Of a stretch of DNA of 64,000 bases, positions 26,118 through 35,900 are shown piece after piece (the stretch's first letter is position 1; every line of letters begins with the position of its first letter). Source of the stretch: Petralouisia muris (GTDB lineage: Bacteria; Bacillota; Clostridia; Lachnospirales; Lachnospiraceae). The DNA is taken from assembly GCF_004793545.1 (NCBI RefSeq), contig NZ_SRYA01000024.1, positions 1 through 64,000 of the forward strand, read 5' to 3'. The notes below the pieces were generated by a model. That model saw only the letters and a program-made list of their open reading frames with translations, was not told the DNA's origin and ran no database searches. The position numbers and the translations under genes are program-made.

Positions 26118-27272
26118 ATGAATGAACAGTACGAACTTACAATATTGATGCCCTGTCTCAACGAGGCGGAAACGCTGGCTGTCTGTATTGGAAAAGCCAG
26201 GAAATATCTGGAAGAAAGCGGCGTCAATGGAGAAATCCTGATTGCGGATAACGGCAGTACCGACGGTTCTCAGCAGATTGCCGAGGACAACGGCGCAAGA
26301 GTTGTAAATGTACCGGAGAAGGGATACGGCGCAGCCTTGATTGGCGGATGCAACGGAGCTCTTGGAAAATATGTGATTATGGGCGACGCCGATGACAGTT
26401 ATGATTTTCTGCATCTGGGGCCTTTTGTAGAAAAGCTTCGGGAGGGCTATGATTTGGTAATGGGGAACCGTTTCAAAGGAGGCATTGAGCCGGGAGCCAT
26501 GCCGCCGCTCCACAGATATTTGGGCAATCCGGTGCTTTCTTTTATCGCAAGGCTGTTTTTCCCCTGCAAAATCGGAGATTACCACTGCGGGCTGCGGGGA
26601 TATAACCGGGAATCTATTTTGAAGCTGGGATTGGTAACAACCGGGATGGAATATGCCAGTGAGATGGTGGTGAAATCTACGCTGAATCATCTGAAAATTG
26701 CGGAAGTGCCTACTACATTGAAGAAGGACGGCCGTTCCCATGCTCCTCATTTGAGAAGCTGGTCCGACGGATGGCGGCATTTGAAATTTCTTCTGATGCA
26801 CAGCCCCAACTGGCTGTTTATGTATCCGGGATTGATCCTGTTTTTTTTAGGATTGGTTCTGACTGTAATTCTGAGCCTTGGAAATATCCGGATTGGTTCT
26901 GTGGGACTTGGGGTCCATACCCTGATGTATTCTGCCGCTGCCATGATGGTGGGTTTTAATCTTGTGATGTTCTCCCTGTTTGTCCGTTCTTATGCAAGTG
27001 TGACAGGATTTATTCCAACGGAAAGCAAATTGGATCGGTGGCTGGAGGATATATCAACAGAAAAAGGAGTGGTGATCGGCCTGCTGCTGTTTTTGGCAGG
27101 AATTATTATTACAATTATTGCCTTTTGCATTTGGGGAAACACAGGATTTGGGGGACTGTCACCAGAGAATATGATGCGGATTACCATTCCAGCCATGCTG
27201 TTGATTGTGGTAGGAATTGAAGTTATTTTCGGAAGCTTTTTTATTGGCATTCTGCATATCAGGCACAAATAG
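26118..27272 (+). CDS. Membrane-anchored GT2, polyprenyl-phosphate sugar synthase-like
   Basis: The catalytic half (residues 1-235) is DPM1-like: LTILMPCLNEAETLAVCI, ADNGSTDGS, and the metal-binding MGDADDSYDF. Four hydrophobic helices follow (about residues 235-380). Enzymes of this layout move a sugar from a nucleotide donor to undecaprenyl phosphate for use outside the membrane. The next gene encodes a GT-C-like membrane protein, the expected user of such a lipid-linked sugar. ATG 26118 behind AAGGAG (26105-26110) is the start; the longer upstream reading lies inside the previous gene. Confidence 0.83.
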   Translation: MNEQYELTILMPCLNEAETLAVCIGKARKYLEESGVNGEILIADNGSTDGSQQIAEDNGARVVNVPEKGYGAALIGGCNGALGKYVIMGDADDSYDFLHLGPFVEKLREGYDLVMGNRFKGGIEPGAMPPLHRYLGNPVLSFIARLFFPCKIGDYHCGLRGYNRESILKLGLVTTGMEYASEMVVKSTLNHLKIAEVPTTLKKDGRSHAPHLRSWSDGWRHLKFLLMHSPNWLFMYPGLILFFLGLVLTVILSLGNIRIGSVGLGVHTLMYSAAAMMVGFNLVMFSLFVRSYASVTGFIPTESKLDRWLEDISTEKGVVIGLLLFLAGIIITIIAFCIWGNTGFGGLSPENMMRITIPAMLLIVVGIEVIFGSFFIGILHIRHK

Positions 27273-27287
27273 AGAGGAAATTGACAG

Positions 27288-29345
27288 ATGAATGCGAGAC
27301 AGGGGATAAAGAGGATAAACTGGTTTCTGGCAGTGATTGCAGTGTTGTCTTTGATAAAAATATGTATGGTGCAGGGATTAGTGATTTATCCGATACCGGC
27401 GGCAGCCTGCGATGACGCTTTGATGACAGACTGGGCGCTGAATATTGCAGGCGGAAAATGGACAGGTCCATTTAATAACTATATTTTTATGAAGGAAGTG
27501 GGGTTTGCCATTTATCTGGCGGTTATTCACCGACTGCATCTGTCTTATATTACGGGAACCAGTCTGCTGTATATCGCAGGATGTATGATTTTACTTTATG
27601 GAATCAGCCATGTAGTCCAGAAAAAATGGCTGTTATGCGTGATTTATGCCGTTACGCTGTTTCATCCCATTATGACGGCGGTAGAAACGGGACAGCGAGT
27701 ATATCGGAACAGTTTTGCCGTGGTATTGCTGCTCTGGCTTTTTGGCAGCCTTTTAAATCTGTATTTTGAAATCCGGGAAAAATCTTTTGGCAGAAACTGC
27801 ATCTGGGCCCTGTTTGCAGCGGTAAGCCTTGGATGTTTATGGGAAACCAAAAGCGATACCATCTGGATTCTGCCTTTTACGGTGGTCATTATGGCAGTTG
27901 CAGCCGGGATTTTAGTCAAAAACAGAAAAGAAACCAGGGTATTTCCCAAACTGATTCTTTTGTGTATGCCTTTTTTGGGAATTCTGTTTTTTTCAAAAAC
28001 CATAGATTTACTGAATACGATAACATACGGCGATACCGGCATTCCTTATTATGGACCGGCCATGGGGATTTTGACTGGTATAGAATCAGAAAATCCCATT
28101 GAAAATGTAAGCCTGCCCAGAGAGACCCTTCACAGGATGTATGAACTTTCTCCAACCTTAGCTTCGGCAAAGGAAGAGATTGAAGACGCCATGAACCGGT
28201 ATGATAAAGCGGACACCCATCCAAAGGACGGCAATGTGGAAGATGGATGGATTGGCTGGGCGCTGCTTCGGGGATTTGATGGAGCTGGATGTTATAAGGA
28301 CTGCAAGACAGCGAATGAATTTTATAAAAAAGTATACGAGGAATTAAATGAAGCGGTGGAGCAGGGAAAGCTTAGGCTGGTGGAGCAGTCTTTTGCTGAT
28401 TCTTACCATGTGGCTGACGGGAAAGAGCGAAAAGAACTGCTGTCTGCCATTGGGCAGTGTTGGCAGTATGTGGCCAGTCATCAGTATCTGTTTTCCAATA
28501 TCTGTTCCCTGATGGGAGACAACATTGCAGGAAGCCAGAGATTTGAGATTCTGACCCGCAATAACGCCTATTACGGCATGTTTGATACAGATTATTACTG
28601 TGTGGGCTGGGTGGCTTTTCCTCAATATGACTTGAATCAGCTGGAAGTTTATATTGAAGACGCCGAGGGCAATCAGTTTACACAGCTGAAATTTAAAGAA
28701 AGCCGGGATGTAAAGGAGAAATACCCTAATGCAGAAGGGGCGGAAAAATGCCGTTATATTGCAGAATGGAATGGAAACGGAAAGAAAGTATCGGACTTCT
28801 TTCTTGCAGCATATGACAAGGAGCAGCAGGTGGTAAAAGCCAGAATTACCCAAACAGGGCTGGCAGATGTCAGCGAAGAAGAATGCGTCGGTTCCGTAGA
28901 CGGCTTCTTTCTGCAGGGAGACCAGCAGGCTATCCGCCGGGAGGCGAAAAAAGCGTCAGACAGATGTAATCTGGTATACAATATCTATCACTTCTTTGGC
29001 AATATACTGGCCTGGGCAGGGATAGCTGCCTATCTGGTCTTTACTGTTTTAGCTGTTTTGGAATGGAAAAACCGTCAGTATGATTCGGTGAATCTTTGGC
29101 TGATTATCACAGGTATCGGATTAAGTCTGCTTATTTTATTTGCCGGTGTGGCAGTAACCCATCTGGAGAAATGCCCGGCTATCAGCTATATGTACTTAAG
29201 CGCAGCCTATCCATTATTCAATCTTGCTGGGATGCTGTCCCTGACGGGATGTGCGGCAAGCGTCACCGGGCTTTGGAACAGAAGGAGGAAATCTGTTCTG
29301 GGTCAGCGCGGGATTGTAAACCACCAGAAGGTAAACCGTTCATAA
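27288..29345 (+). CDS. Polytopic membrane protein, GT-C glycosyltransferase-like
   Basis: This 685-residue protein has about ten hydrophobic segments. An acidic pair lies in the first external loop (ACDDALMTDWALN, near residue 45), the typical catalytic-loop position of GT-C enzymes. A large soluble region (about residues 265-560) follows and two or three C-terminal helices end the protein. It pairs with the preceding polyprenyl-phosphate sugar synthase-like enzyme, suggesting it decorates a surface polymer outside the cell. Exact substrate is unknown. Its 3' end overlaps the convergent gene by 43 bases. Confidence 0.7.
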   Translation: MNARQGIKRINWFLAVIAVLSLIKICMVQGLVIYPIPAAACDDALMTDWALNIAGGKWTGPFNNYIFMKEVGFAIYLAVIHRLHLSYITGTSLLYIAGCMILLYGISHVVQKKWLLCVIYAVTLFHPIMTAVETGQRVYRNSFAVVLLLWLFGSLLNLYFEIREKSFGRNCIWALFAAVSLGCLWETKSDTIWILPFTVVIMAVAAGILVKNRKETRVFPKLILLCMPFLGILFFSKTIDLLNTITYGDTGIPYYGPAMGILTGIESENPIENVSLPRETLHRMYELSPTLASAKEEIEDAMNRYDKADTHPKDGNVEDGWIGWALLRGFDGAGCYKDCKTANEFYKKVYEELNEAVEQGKLRLVEQSFADSYHVADGKERKELLSAIGQCWQYVASHQYLFSNICSLMGDNIAGSQRFEILTRNNAYYGMFDTDYYCVGWVAFPQYDLNQLEVYIEDAEGNQFTQLKFKESRDVKEKYPNAEGAEKCRYIAEWNGNGKKVSDFFLAAYDKEQQVVKARITQTGLADVSEEECVGSVDGFFLQGDQQAIRREAKKASDRCNLVYNIYHFFGNILAWAGIAAYLVFTVLAVLEWKNRQYDSVNLWLIITGIGLSLLILFAGVAVTHLEKCPAISYMYLSAAYPLFNLAGMLSLTGCAASVTGLWNRRRKSVLGQRGIVNHQKVNRS

Positions 29346-30274
29346 AATGTATTGCCCAAATAAGGGTACTTTAAGCCGCAGATGACACTTTTCAGAGGAT
29401 TTCTGGAAGTAAGAAGATCCAGAATCTTCTGGGCCTGTTCCTTTTGTTCCGCAGAAAGACGGCTTCCGTACAGGCAAAGCAGCGTCTGCACCTGCGTGGC
29501 AGCCTGTCTCCGGCAATTGGTCAGGGAAGCCAGGTGTTTTTGAAACACGGAAGGTCTCAGGTTATCCAGAATCCGAAATAACGTGGAACGGGTGTTGGTT
29601 ACTCCCAGAGTGTTGCTGGAATGCTGCCGGTAGTTGGAGAGAGGCGTATCATCTTTGTGGACGATACGGCCGAAAGCGGCGCATAACAGCATAACCCACC
29701 AGTCATGAAGAGCAATTTCCTCCGGGTAAGCAGAGAGCAAATCTTTTAACTTTGCATTGAATACCATCGCGCAGCCTGGCACATAATTGGCCAGCAGCAG
29801 CTTCAGGTAATGATGTCTGCGGCCCAGAGCGGCATGGGTGTATTCTTCCAAAGAAGCGCAGAGAGGCTCCATATTCTGGTCGGTTATCCGCATCGTGCAG
29901 TAAGTCAGAAGAGGGCCGTCATATGTTGTTTGGCATTCTTTCAGAAAATGAACCATTTCAGCTAATTTTTCAGGTTCCCACCGATCGTCCTGGTCGCAGA
30001 AGGCATAGTAGTCATAGCCGGATACCTTGGCAAACAGATCGGCAAAATTGCCAGTGGCGCCGTGGCGGGCTGAGGTGTTTTCTGACAGGAAAATCCGATC
30101 CGGATACTGTGCCTGATACCGCCTGAGGATGTCAGGCGTGCGGTCGGAAGAACCGTCGTCGTTGACAAAGAGGGTCCACTCCTCAAAAGTCTGGTTTATA
30201 ATGGAGTCCAGTTGTTCTTTTAAATATTTTTCGCCGTTATAGGCAGCAAGTAAAATTGCTATGGTCTGTTTCAT
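29303..30274 (-). CDS. Family 2 glycosyltransferase (rhamnosyltransferase-like), minus strand
   Basis: This 323-residue GT-A enzyme shows AILLAAYNGEKYLKEQLDSI, NDDGSSDRT, FCDQDDRWEPEK and ALHDWWVMLL. It is a paralogue of the GT at 22.4 kb and of the one at 31.9 kb. It runs opposite to its neighbours and overlaps the end of the GT-C-like gene by 43 bases. AAAGGAA lies before its ATG. The opposite orientation within a long forward operon suggests later insertion or shuffling of a glycosyltransferase module. Confidence 0.85.
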   Translation of the reverse strand: MKQTIAILLAAYNGEKYLKEQLDSIINQTFEEWTLFVNDDGSSDRTPDILRRYQAQYPDRIFLSENTSARHGATGNFADLFAKVSGYDYYAFCDQDDRWEPEKLAEMVHFLKECQTTYDGPLLTYCTMRITDQNMEPLCASLEEYTHAALGRRHHYLKLLLANYVPGCAMVFNAKLKDLLSAYPEEIALHDWWVMLLCAAFGRIVHKDDTPLSNYRQHSSNTLGVTNTRSTLFRILDNLRPSVFQKHLASLTNCRRQAATQVQTLLCLYGSRLSAEQKEQAQKILDLLTSRNPLKSVICGLKYPYLGNTFYERFTFWWFTIPR

Positions 30275-30436
30275 ATCAGTTGTTCCTTTTGATTAAAATA
30301 GAATTAGTCCTGTGCATTCCATCTGCTCAGACTATATTAGCATACAACAACAGGACGCAAAGTACAACTAATTTTCTAGTTGAATGCATGCCTGGGAGCA
30401 AATGGCAGAAATTTCAGAGAAAAGCAGGGAAGTAAA

Positions 30437-31861
30437 ATGGAAAAAACAAAGAAAGAAAATTTAATCAATGTTATTATGGTGGTAAGCAGCAATATTTTTG
30501 CAATACTGGTTGCATTGTTTTCCGGCTTTATCCTGCCGAAAGAATTGAGCATTCCGGATTATGCCTATTACAGAGTGTATTTGCTGTATATTTCCTATGC
30601 TGGTTTTTTTCATTTTGGCATTGTAAACGGAATTTATCTAAAATATGGAAATATGGACCTGGATCAGATCCCAAGGAAAGTATTTCGGGCATACAGTTAT
30701 TTTATGCTATTGTCCCAGGCTGCAGTTGTGGCGGCGTTGTCCCTGATTCTGTTTGCAGGCAGAGCTGCAATGGAACTGGATAAGGTAATCGCCTTTGCTT
30801 TTGTTATCATCAATATTCCGCTGATTAATATCAAATGGTTCTACTCTTCCATCAATCAGTTTACGAAAAGGTTTGTCATTGACAGCTATGTGACTTATCT
30901 GCAGAATATTTTGAACCTGGTGATGGTATTTATTGTGATTCTGCTGAAATGGTATGATTTTCAATGGATTCTTGTCATTATAACCATCTGCAATTTGATC
31001 TGCATGGTGATAACCATGGGGCAGAATAAAATGATATTGTGGGGCGATAAGGAGAAGCTCTCAGATATTGAAATTCCTGAATTGATAAAGAACGGATTTT
31101 TTCTGATGCTCAGTGAATTTGTGGGAATTATAATTCTGGGAATTGACAGTATGTTTGTGGATAATCTTTTTTCTCAGACGGAATTTGCCATGTATTCCTT
31201 TGCGGTGTCAGTGATTTCAGTCATTTTCACTGCCATCAGCGCTGTGTCTAATCTGGTGTATCCCTATCTTGTGCGGGTAGAAGAAGAAAAATATGCGGAA
31301 TATTACGGGCTGATGAGTGATGTGCTGGCAATTGTTTCCATGTTTTCCATGCTTGCTTTTTATGCAGCGGAATTTATTATTTTCCGGTGGCTGGGGAAAT
31401 TTATCCCCAGTCTGTCCATTGTGGCAATTTTATTCGGCACAGTGGCGTTCCGTGCAATTATTACCCTGGTGTGCGGCAATTATTTTAAAGTGTTGAAATT
31501 GATTAAAGAATATACCTGGAACAATATTTTTGCCATTGTGATTTCATTTTTGCTGAATGGGGCAGCCTATCTGCTGTTTCATGATTACCGGTATATTGCG
31601 GGGGCAAGCCTTTTGTCCTTTGTGATATGGTATCTGGTGACGGAGAGGATATTTATCCGGCATATGCAGATTCCTCTCACGGGCTGCCTGCGCAGGTATG
31701 GGTATATTCTGGCGGGCCTGCTGGTATTTTATTTGTTGGCGGACGCAGATCCGATTCCGGGATTTTTCCTGTATTTTGCAGCCATCTTTGGCATTTCCCT
31801 TCTGTGTTTTTGGCGGCAGCTCAGAAAGCTGCTTGGGATTGTAAGAGGCAAAGCGGCATAA
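30437..31861 (+). CDS. Wzx-like polysaccharide flippase
   Basis: This is an integral membrane protein of 474 residues with about twelve to fourteen hydrophobic helices, of the MOP/polysaccharide-biosynthesis exporter type that flips undecaprenyl-linked oligosaccharides. N-terminal NLINVIMVVSSNIFAILVAL and the repeated membrane pattern support this; there is no ATPase domain. The start ATG 30437 follows AGGGA, and an upstream in-frame ATG at 30380 has no ribosome site. It sits between two minus-strand glycosyltransferases. No Wzy polymerase was recognised, so its glycan may be separate from the ABC-exported polymers. Confidence 0.8.
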   Translation: MEKTKKENLINVIMVVSSNIFAILVALFSGFILPKELSIPDYAYYRVYLLYISYAGFFHFGIVNGIYLKYGNMDLDQIPRKVFRAYSYFMLLSQAAVVAALSLILFAGRAAMELDKVIAFAFVIINIPLINIKWFYSSINQFTKRFVIDSYVTYLQNILNLVMVFIVILLKWYDFQWILVIITICNLICMVITMGQNKMILWGDKEKLSDIEIPELIKNGFFLMLSEFVGIIILGIDSMFVDNLFSQTEFAMYSFAVSVISVIFTAISAVSNLVYPYLVRVEEEKYAEYYGLMSDVLAIVSMFSMLAFYAAEFIIFRWLGKFIPSLSIVAILFGTVAFRAIITLVCGNYFKVLKLIKEYTWNNIFAIVISFLLNGAAYLLFHDYRYIAGASLLSFVIWYLVTERIFIRHMQIPLTGCLRRYGYILAGLLVFYLLADADPIPGFFLYFAAIFGISLLCFWRQLRKLLGIVRGKAA

Positions 31862-31883
31862 ATCTCCCATGAATTATGGAGTA

Positions 31884-32816
31884 TTAGATTTTGCCAATCA
31901 GAAACAGGAACCGGATGGCAATTTCTCCGGCAAGCCGCGCCCGGAGTCGTCTGGGATAAAACAGTTTCCGAAACTGGCGGATCAGGCTGTTGGGTGCGGT
32001 AAACAGTGACAGTGTTTTTTGCTGGGAAGGAGAAAGCTTATTTTTGAAAACCTGTTGGAAATAGGACAGGTATTTCTTACTGTCTGTCATGGCGGTTCCG
32101 CCGATTTCATTTTTCAGAAAACTCCGAAGCAGATTGGAGTCGCTGGAATCTTCTGCAGTTACAGCGTCAAAATGGCGGATATGGGTGGCTGAGCGCCGGG
32201 GATCGGAAAGGATAAGCCCAAAACAGGCGGCTCCCCGAAGCAGCCAGCGGTCGTGAAGCTCCTTACCGGGATTTACCTTTAAAATCAGCTCCTGCCTGGC
32301 AGTTTCATTAAACACGATAACGAAACCGGAGGCAGGGGTATAGTAAAGCACATCCGTCAGAGTGACGGGGGCTTTCTGGGCAGGGGAGTGCCGCAGAAAT
32401 TCTCCGTTATCTGTATAATATTCATAGCCGGAGAAATAGACGCAGGGTTTGTCCGGCTGTCCCTGGGATTCTAATGTCTGCACGGCCCATTTGATTTTGT
32501 CTGGATACCATATATCGTCCTGATCGCAGAACGCATAATAGTCTGCAGGAGGGCACTCTTTCAAAATTTGGTAAAAAGAGGCAGGGCAGCCCAGGTTGAC
32601 GCCGCCGTTTTCCAGCAGTACAATTTTTTTGGATGAAGGATTGCAGGCAATATAATCCTGGATAATGGAAACTGTGTTATCGGTAGAACCATCGTCCCGG
32701 ATATAAATGGAAATATTGGGATAAGTCTGAGCCAAAAGGCTGTCTAACTGTTCCCGGATATATTTACTGCCGTTGTAAGCAGCCAGCAGGATGTGAACGG
32801 ATGGTGTTGTGTGCAA
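31884..32816 (-). CDS. Family 2 glycosyltransferase (rhamnosyltransferase-like), minus strand
   Basis: This GT-A enzyme shows HILLAAYNGSKYIREQLDSL, RDDGSTDNT, FCDQDDIWYPDK and LHDRWLLRG. It is the third member of the paralogous set with the genes at 22.4 and 29.3 kb. On the minus strand AAGGAG lies seven bases before a TTG at 32816, which makes that the likeliest start (310 residues). An in-frame ATG at 32843 has no ribosome site. It is divergent from the large surface-protein gene. Rhamnose as donor is inferred. Confidence 0.84.
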   Translation of the reverse strand: MHTTPSVHILLAAYNGSKYIREQLDSLLAQTYPNISIYIRDDGSTDNTVSIIQDYIACNPSSKKIVLLENGGVNLGCPASFYQILKECPPADYYAFCDQDDIWYPDKIKWAVQTLESQGQPDKPCVYFSGYEYYTDNGEFLRHSPAQKAPVTLTDVLYYTPASGFVIVFNETARQELILKVNPGKELHDRWLLRGAACFGLILSDPRRSATHIRHFDAVTAEDSSDSNLLRSFLKNEIGGTAMTDSKKYLSYFQQVFKNKLSPSQQKTLSLFTAPNSLIRQFRKLFYPRRLRARLAGEIAIRFLFLIGKI

Positions 32817-32884
32817 GGGGATTCTCCTTTCCAAAACTATCATATTTATATCACATTGTTTTGTTAAATTAATAAAGCTGAACC

Positions 32885-32913
32885 TTGAAAATATTAAATA
32901 GTTTTATTATTAT
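32885..32913 (+). promoter_or_regulatory. Promoter of the InlB-repeat glycosidase-like protein
   Basis: TTGAAA (32885-32890) and TATTAT (32908-32913) are 17 bases apart in an AT-rich divergent region, about 75 bases before the ATG. Confidence 0.4.
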
Positions 32914-32986
32914 TATATACGGAACATAAGGAATTGAAAAGTGCCAATTTTACGAAAAGCAAGGAAGACAGAAAGAGGGACATGCG

Positions 32987-35900
32987 ATGAGAAAACGTAT
33001 AATGACACTGCTTCTGGCAGTGCTGCTTCTGTTTCAGACGGAAGCGGAAACACTTTATGCCGCAGAGATTGCGCCCAGGGCGTCAACGGCTAAGACAGAG
33101 GCAGAAGCATTGACGGGAGATAATGATAATACAGGGGCCACAGATCCAGGCAGCCAGCCGGATGGTTCGGGGAACGCCGGGGACGGTTCCGGCGATGAAA
33201 CAGGCGGCGATGGTTCAGATTTTCCGGAAGGAACAGAAGAATATACAGTAGTATTTGACTTTAACGGAGGAAAACTGCCTGACACGGAAGAGACAGATAT
33301 GCAGGTCAAAGTGAAGAAAGGGGAACTGATTTCAGCGGAAAATATTCCTGCTCCGGTCAGAGAGGGATATACGTTACAGTACTGGACGGATGAAAGCGGT
33401 GATGAGTATAAGCTTGAGGAACAGCCGGTACAGGGAAATCTCACCCTGAAAGCCTTTTGGGCGCCGATAGAAGAATATACGGTGGTATTTGATTTTAATG
33501 GAGGAATACTGCCGGATACCGGAGAGCCAATCAGACAGGTTCCGGTGAAAGCAGGAGAGCTGATTGCACCGGAAAGCATTCCAGTTCCGGTGAAAGAGGG
33601 ATATAAGTTATTGTACTGGACCGATGAAAACGGGACGGAATATAAGCTTACAGAGCAGCCAGTGCAGGGAAATCTTACCCTGAAAGCATTCTGGTCGCCC
33701 ATTACATACCGCATTCAGTTTAAGCCCAATGGCGGAACTGGAACGATGGCGGAACTGACCATGGAGTACGATAAAGTGCAGAAGCTTCCGGAAAATGCTT
33801 TTGTGAGAACCGGGTATGCTTTTGTGGGATGGACGGTTACCATAGCAGGCGTGGAACATACTTTTCAGGATGAAGCGGAGATCAGCAGTAATCTGGCAAA
33901 CACAGAAGGCACGGTTCTTGTATTTAAGGCGAAATGGGAAGTAGGGCTGTATACCATTCAGTATCATGCTAACGGCGGAACTGGAACAATGAATGACATG
34001 CCCTGTACCTATAACAAAACCAGGACGCTTCTTACCAATAAATTTAAGCGCACCGGTTATACCTTTATTGGATGGAATACCCGTTCAGACGGTAAGGGAA
34101 CTTCTTATAAGAATAAAGATAAAGTAAAATCTCTGGGAGGGTATGGGGAAATTGTGATTCTCTATGCCATGTGGCAAGGAAATTCCTATACCGTGAAATA
34201 TGACGGGAATAAAGCAACCAGCGGAAGCATGACCGGCAGCAGCCAGATTTACGGAACGCCTTTTACCCTGCGGAAAAATACATTCAAGAGGAAAGGTTTT
34301 ACTTTTGCAGGCTGGAACACCAAGGCAGACGGCACAGGAACCACTTACAAAGACGGCGCACAGGTAAGCAATTTAACTGCTACAGCGAATGGTACGGCGA
34401 CATTGTACGCCAAGTGGACAGCCATCAAATACAAAATTACATATCATACCAACGGCGGAAAACTAGCCGCTTCAGCAAAAAAAACCTACACGGCAGACAA
34501 ACCATTTGTGCTGCCCCGGCCAACCAAAAAGGGCTATGACTTTGACGGATGGTATAAAACCTCTAATTTCAAGAAGCGGGTGGGTGAAATCGCAGAGGGT
34601 AATACCGGCAATCTTACCCTTTACGCTAAATGGGTGAAATGCACCCAGAAGCCCAAATCAGATTCTGCAAAACTTACTGCCTGCAAGGCCACAGGAACCG
34701 GAAAGGTTAGTGTGAAAGCTACCATTAAGACTAGGGTGGCAAGTTCAGATGATTACTATTATCTGATGTATATTAATCCGCTGAATCAAAAAATGTATAA
34801 AGAGGCGGCGAAAGTTTATAAGAAGAAAAATATTTCATTCACCCTGAAAACAGCAGAAAATCGGGGATATGCCACTTCCATGTTCGGTATCGCCATTAAA
34901 AACGGCAGCAAGTATCAGCTAATCAGTACCACGTCTTTTGTAAAAAATGCGGAGAAGGCGGCTTCGAACAAGTCAAGCTATAAGCCGGGTTCTACCAAAA
35001 AAGGCATGCAGTTTGACAAGAGTATGGAAGAGATTATCGATTGCGGGGCAAGGCAGAATTTTTTAAATGTTACGGTGTCTATGGTGTGCACTGACGGGAC
35101 AGTTCCGTATAATTACAATGGCAAAACTTATTATTTTAATCCTATGACCTACTATCAGCAGGTGGTAACGGAATGCAACAAAAGAAATATTAATGTGACT
35201 ATGCAGGTGATGCTGGACTGGACAGCCGGAAATACGGATTTGATTTCCGCTAAGGCCAGAGTGAAAGGGGCAGCCCCCTATTACAGCTGGAATGTTACCA
35301 CCAACAGCTCCAGAGAGAAGATGGAGGCGATTTTCTGTTATCTGGGCGGGTTGTTTGGGAAGAAGAGCTGCTATGTATCCAACTGGATTTTGGGAAATGA
35401 GGTAAACAATCCGGCAGGATGGCATTACAAAGGAGGAATGTCCACGACAGCGTATTTCAAATCTTACGCTTATGCATTCCGGGCACTGTACTATGCAGTC
35501 AGAACCCAGTATTCCAATGCGCACATTTTCATCTGCACTGATAATTTCTGGAATGCCACCCAAAGCGGAGGCTACAGTGCAAAATATGTAATTTCAGCGT
35601 TTCTGAAGCAGCTGAATAAGATTGAGAAAGGACTGAAATGGAATCTGGCCTACCATGCCTATTCGTTCCCGCTGACTTATACCAACTTCTGGGAAGGATT
35701 CGGAATTACCAATGATGTGAGCACGCCTTATATTACCATGAAGAATATTAAGGTGTTAACGAATTATATCAAGAAAAATTATGGCTCTTCCGTGCGGATT
35801 ATTCTGTCTGAGCAGGGCTATACCTCCAGCAATTGGGGAGAGGCGAACCAAGCGGCGGCAATTGTCTACAGTTATTACATTGCAGCCTGCAATCCTATGA

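Noticed and set aside
30275-30436. Defined operator in the divergent gap between a GT and the flippase
   Set aside because: Only a weak CAACTA/TAGTTG repeat and ambiguous -35/-10 candidates were seen, not enough to call a site.
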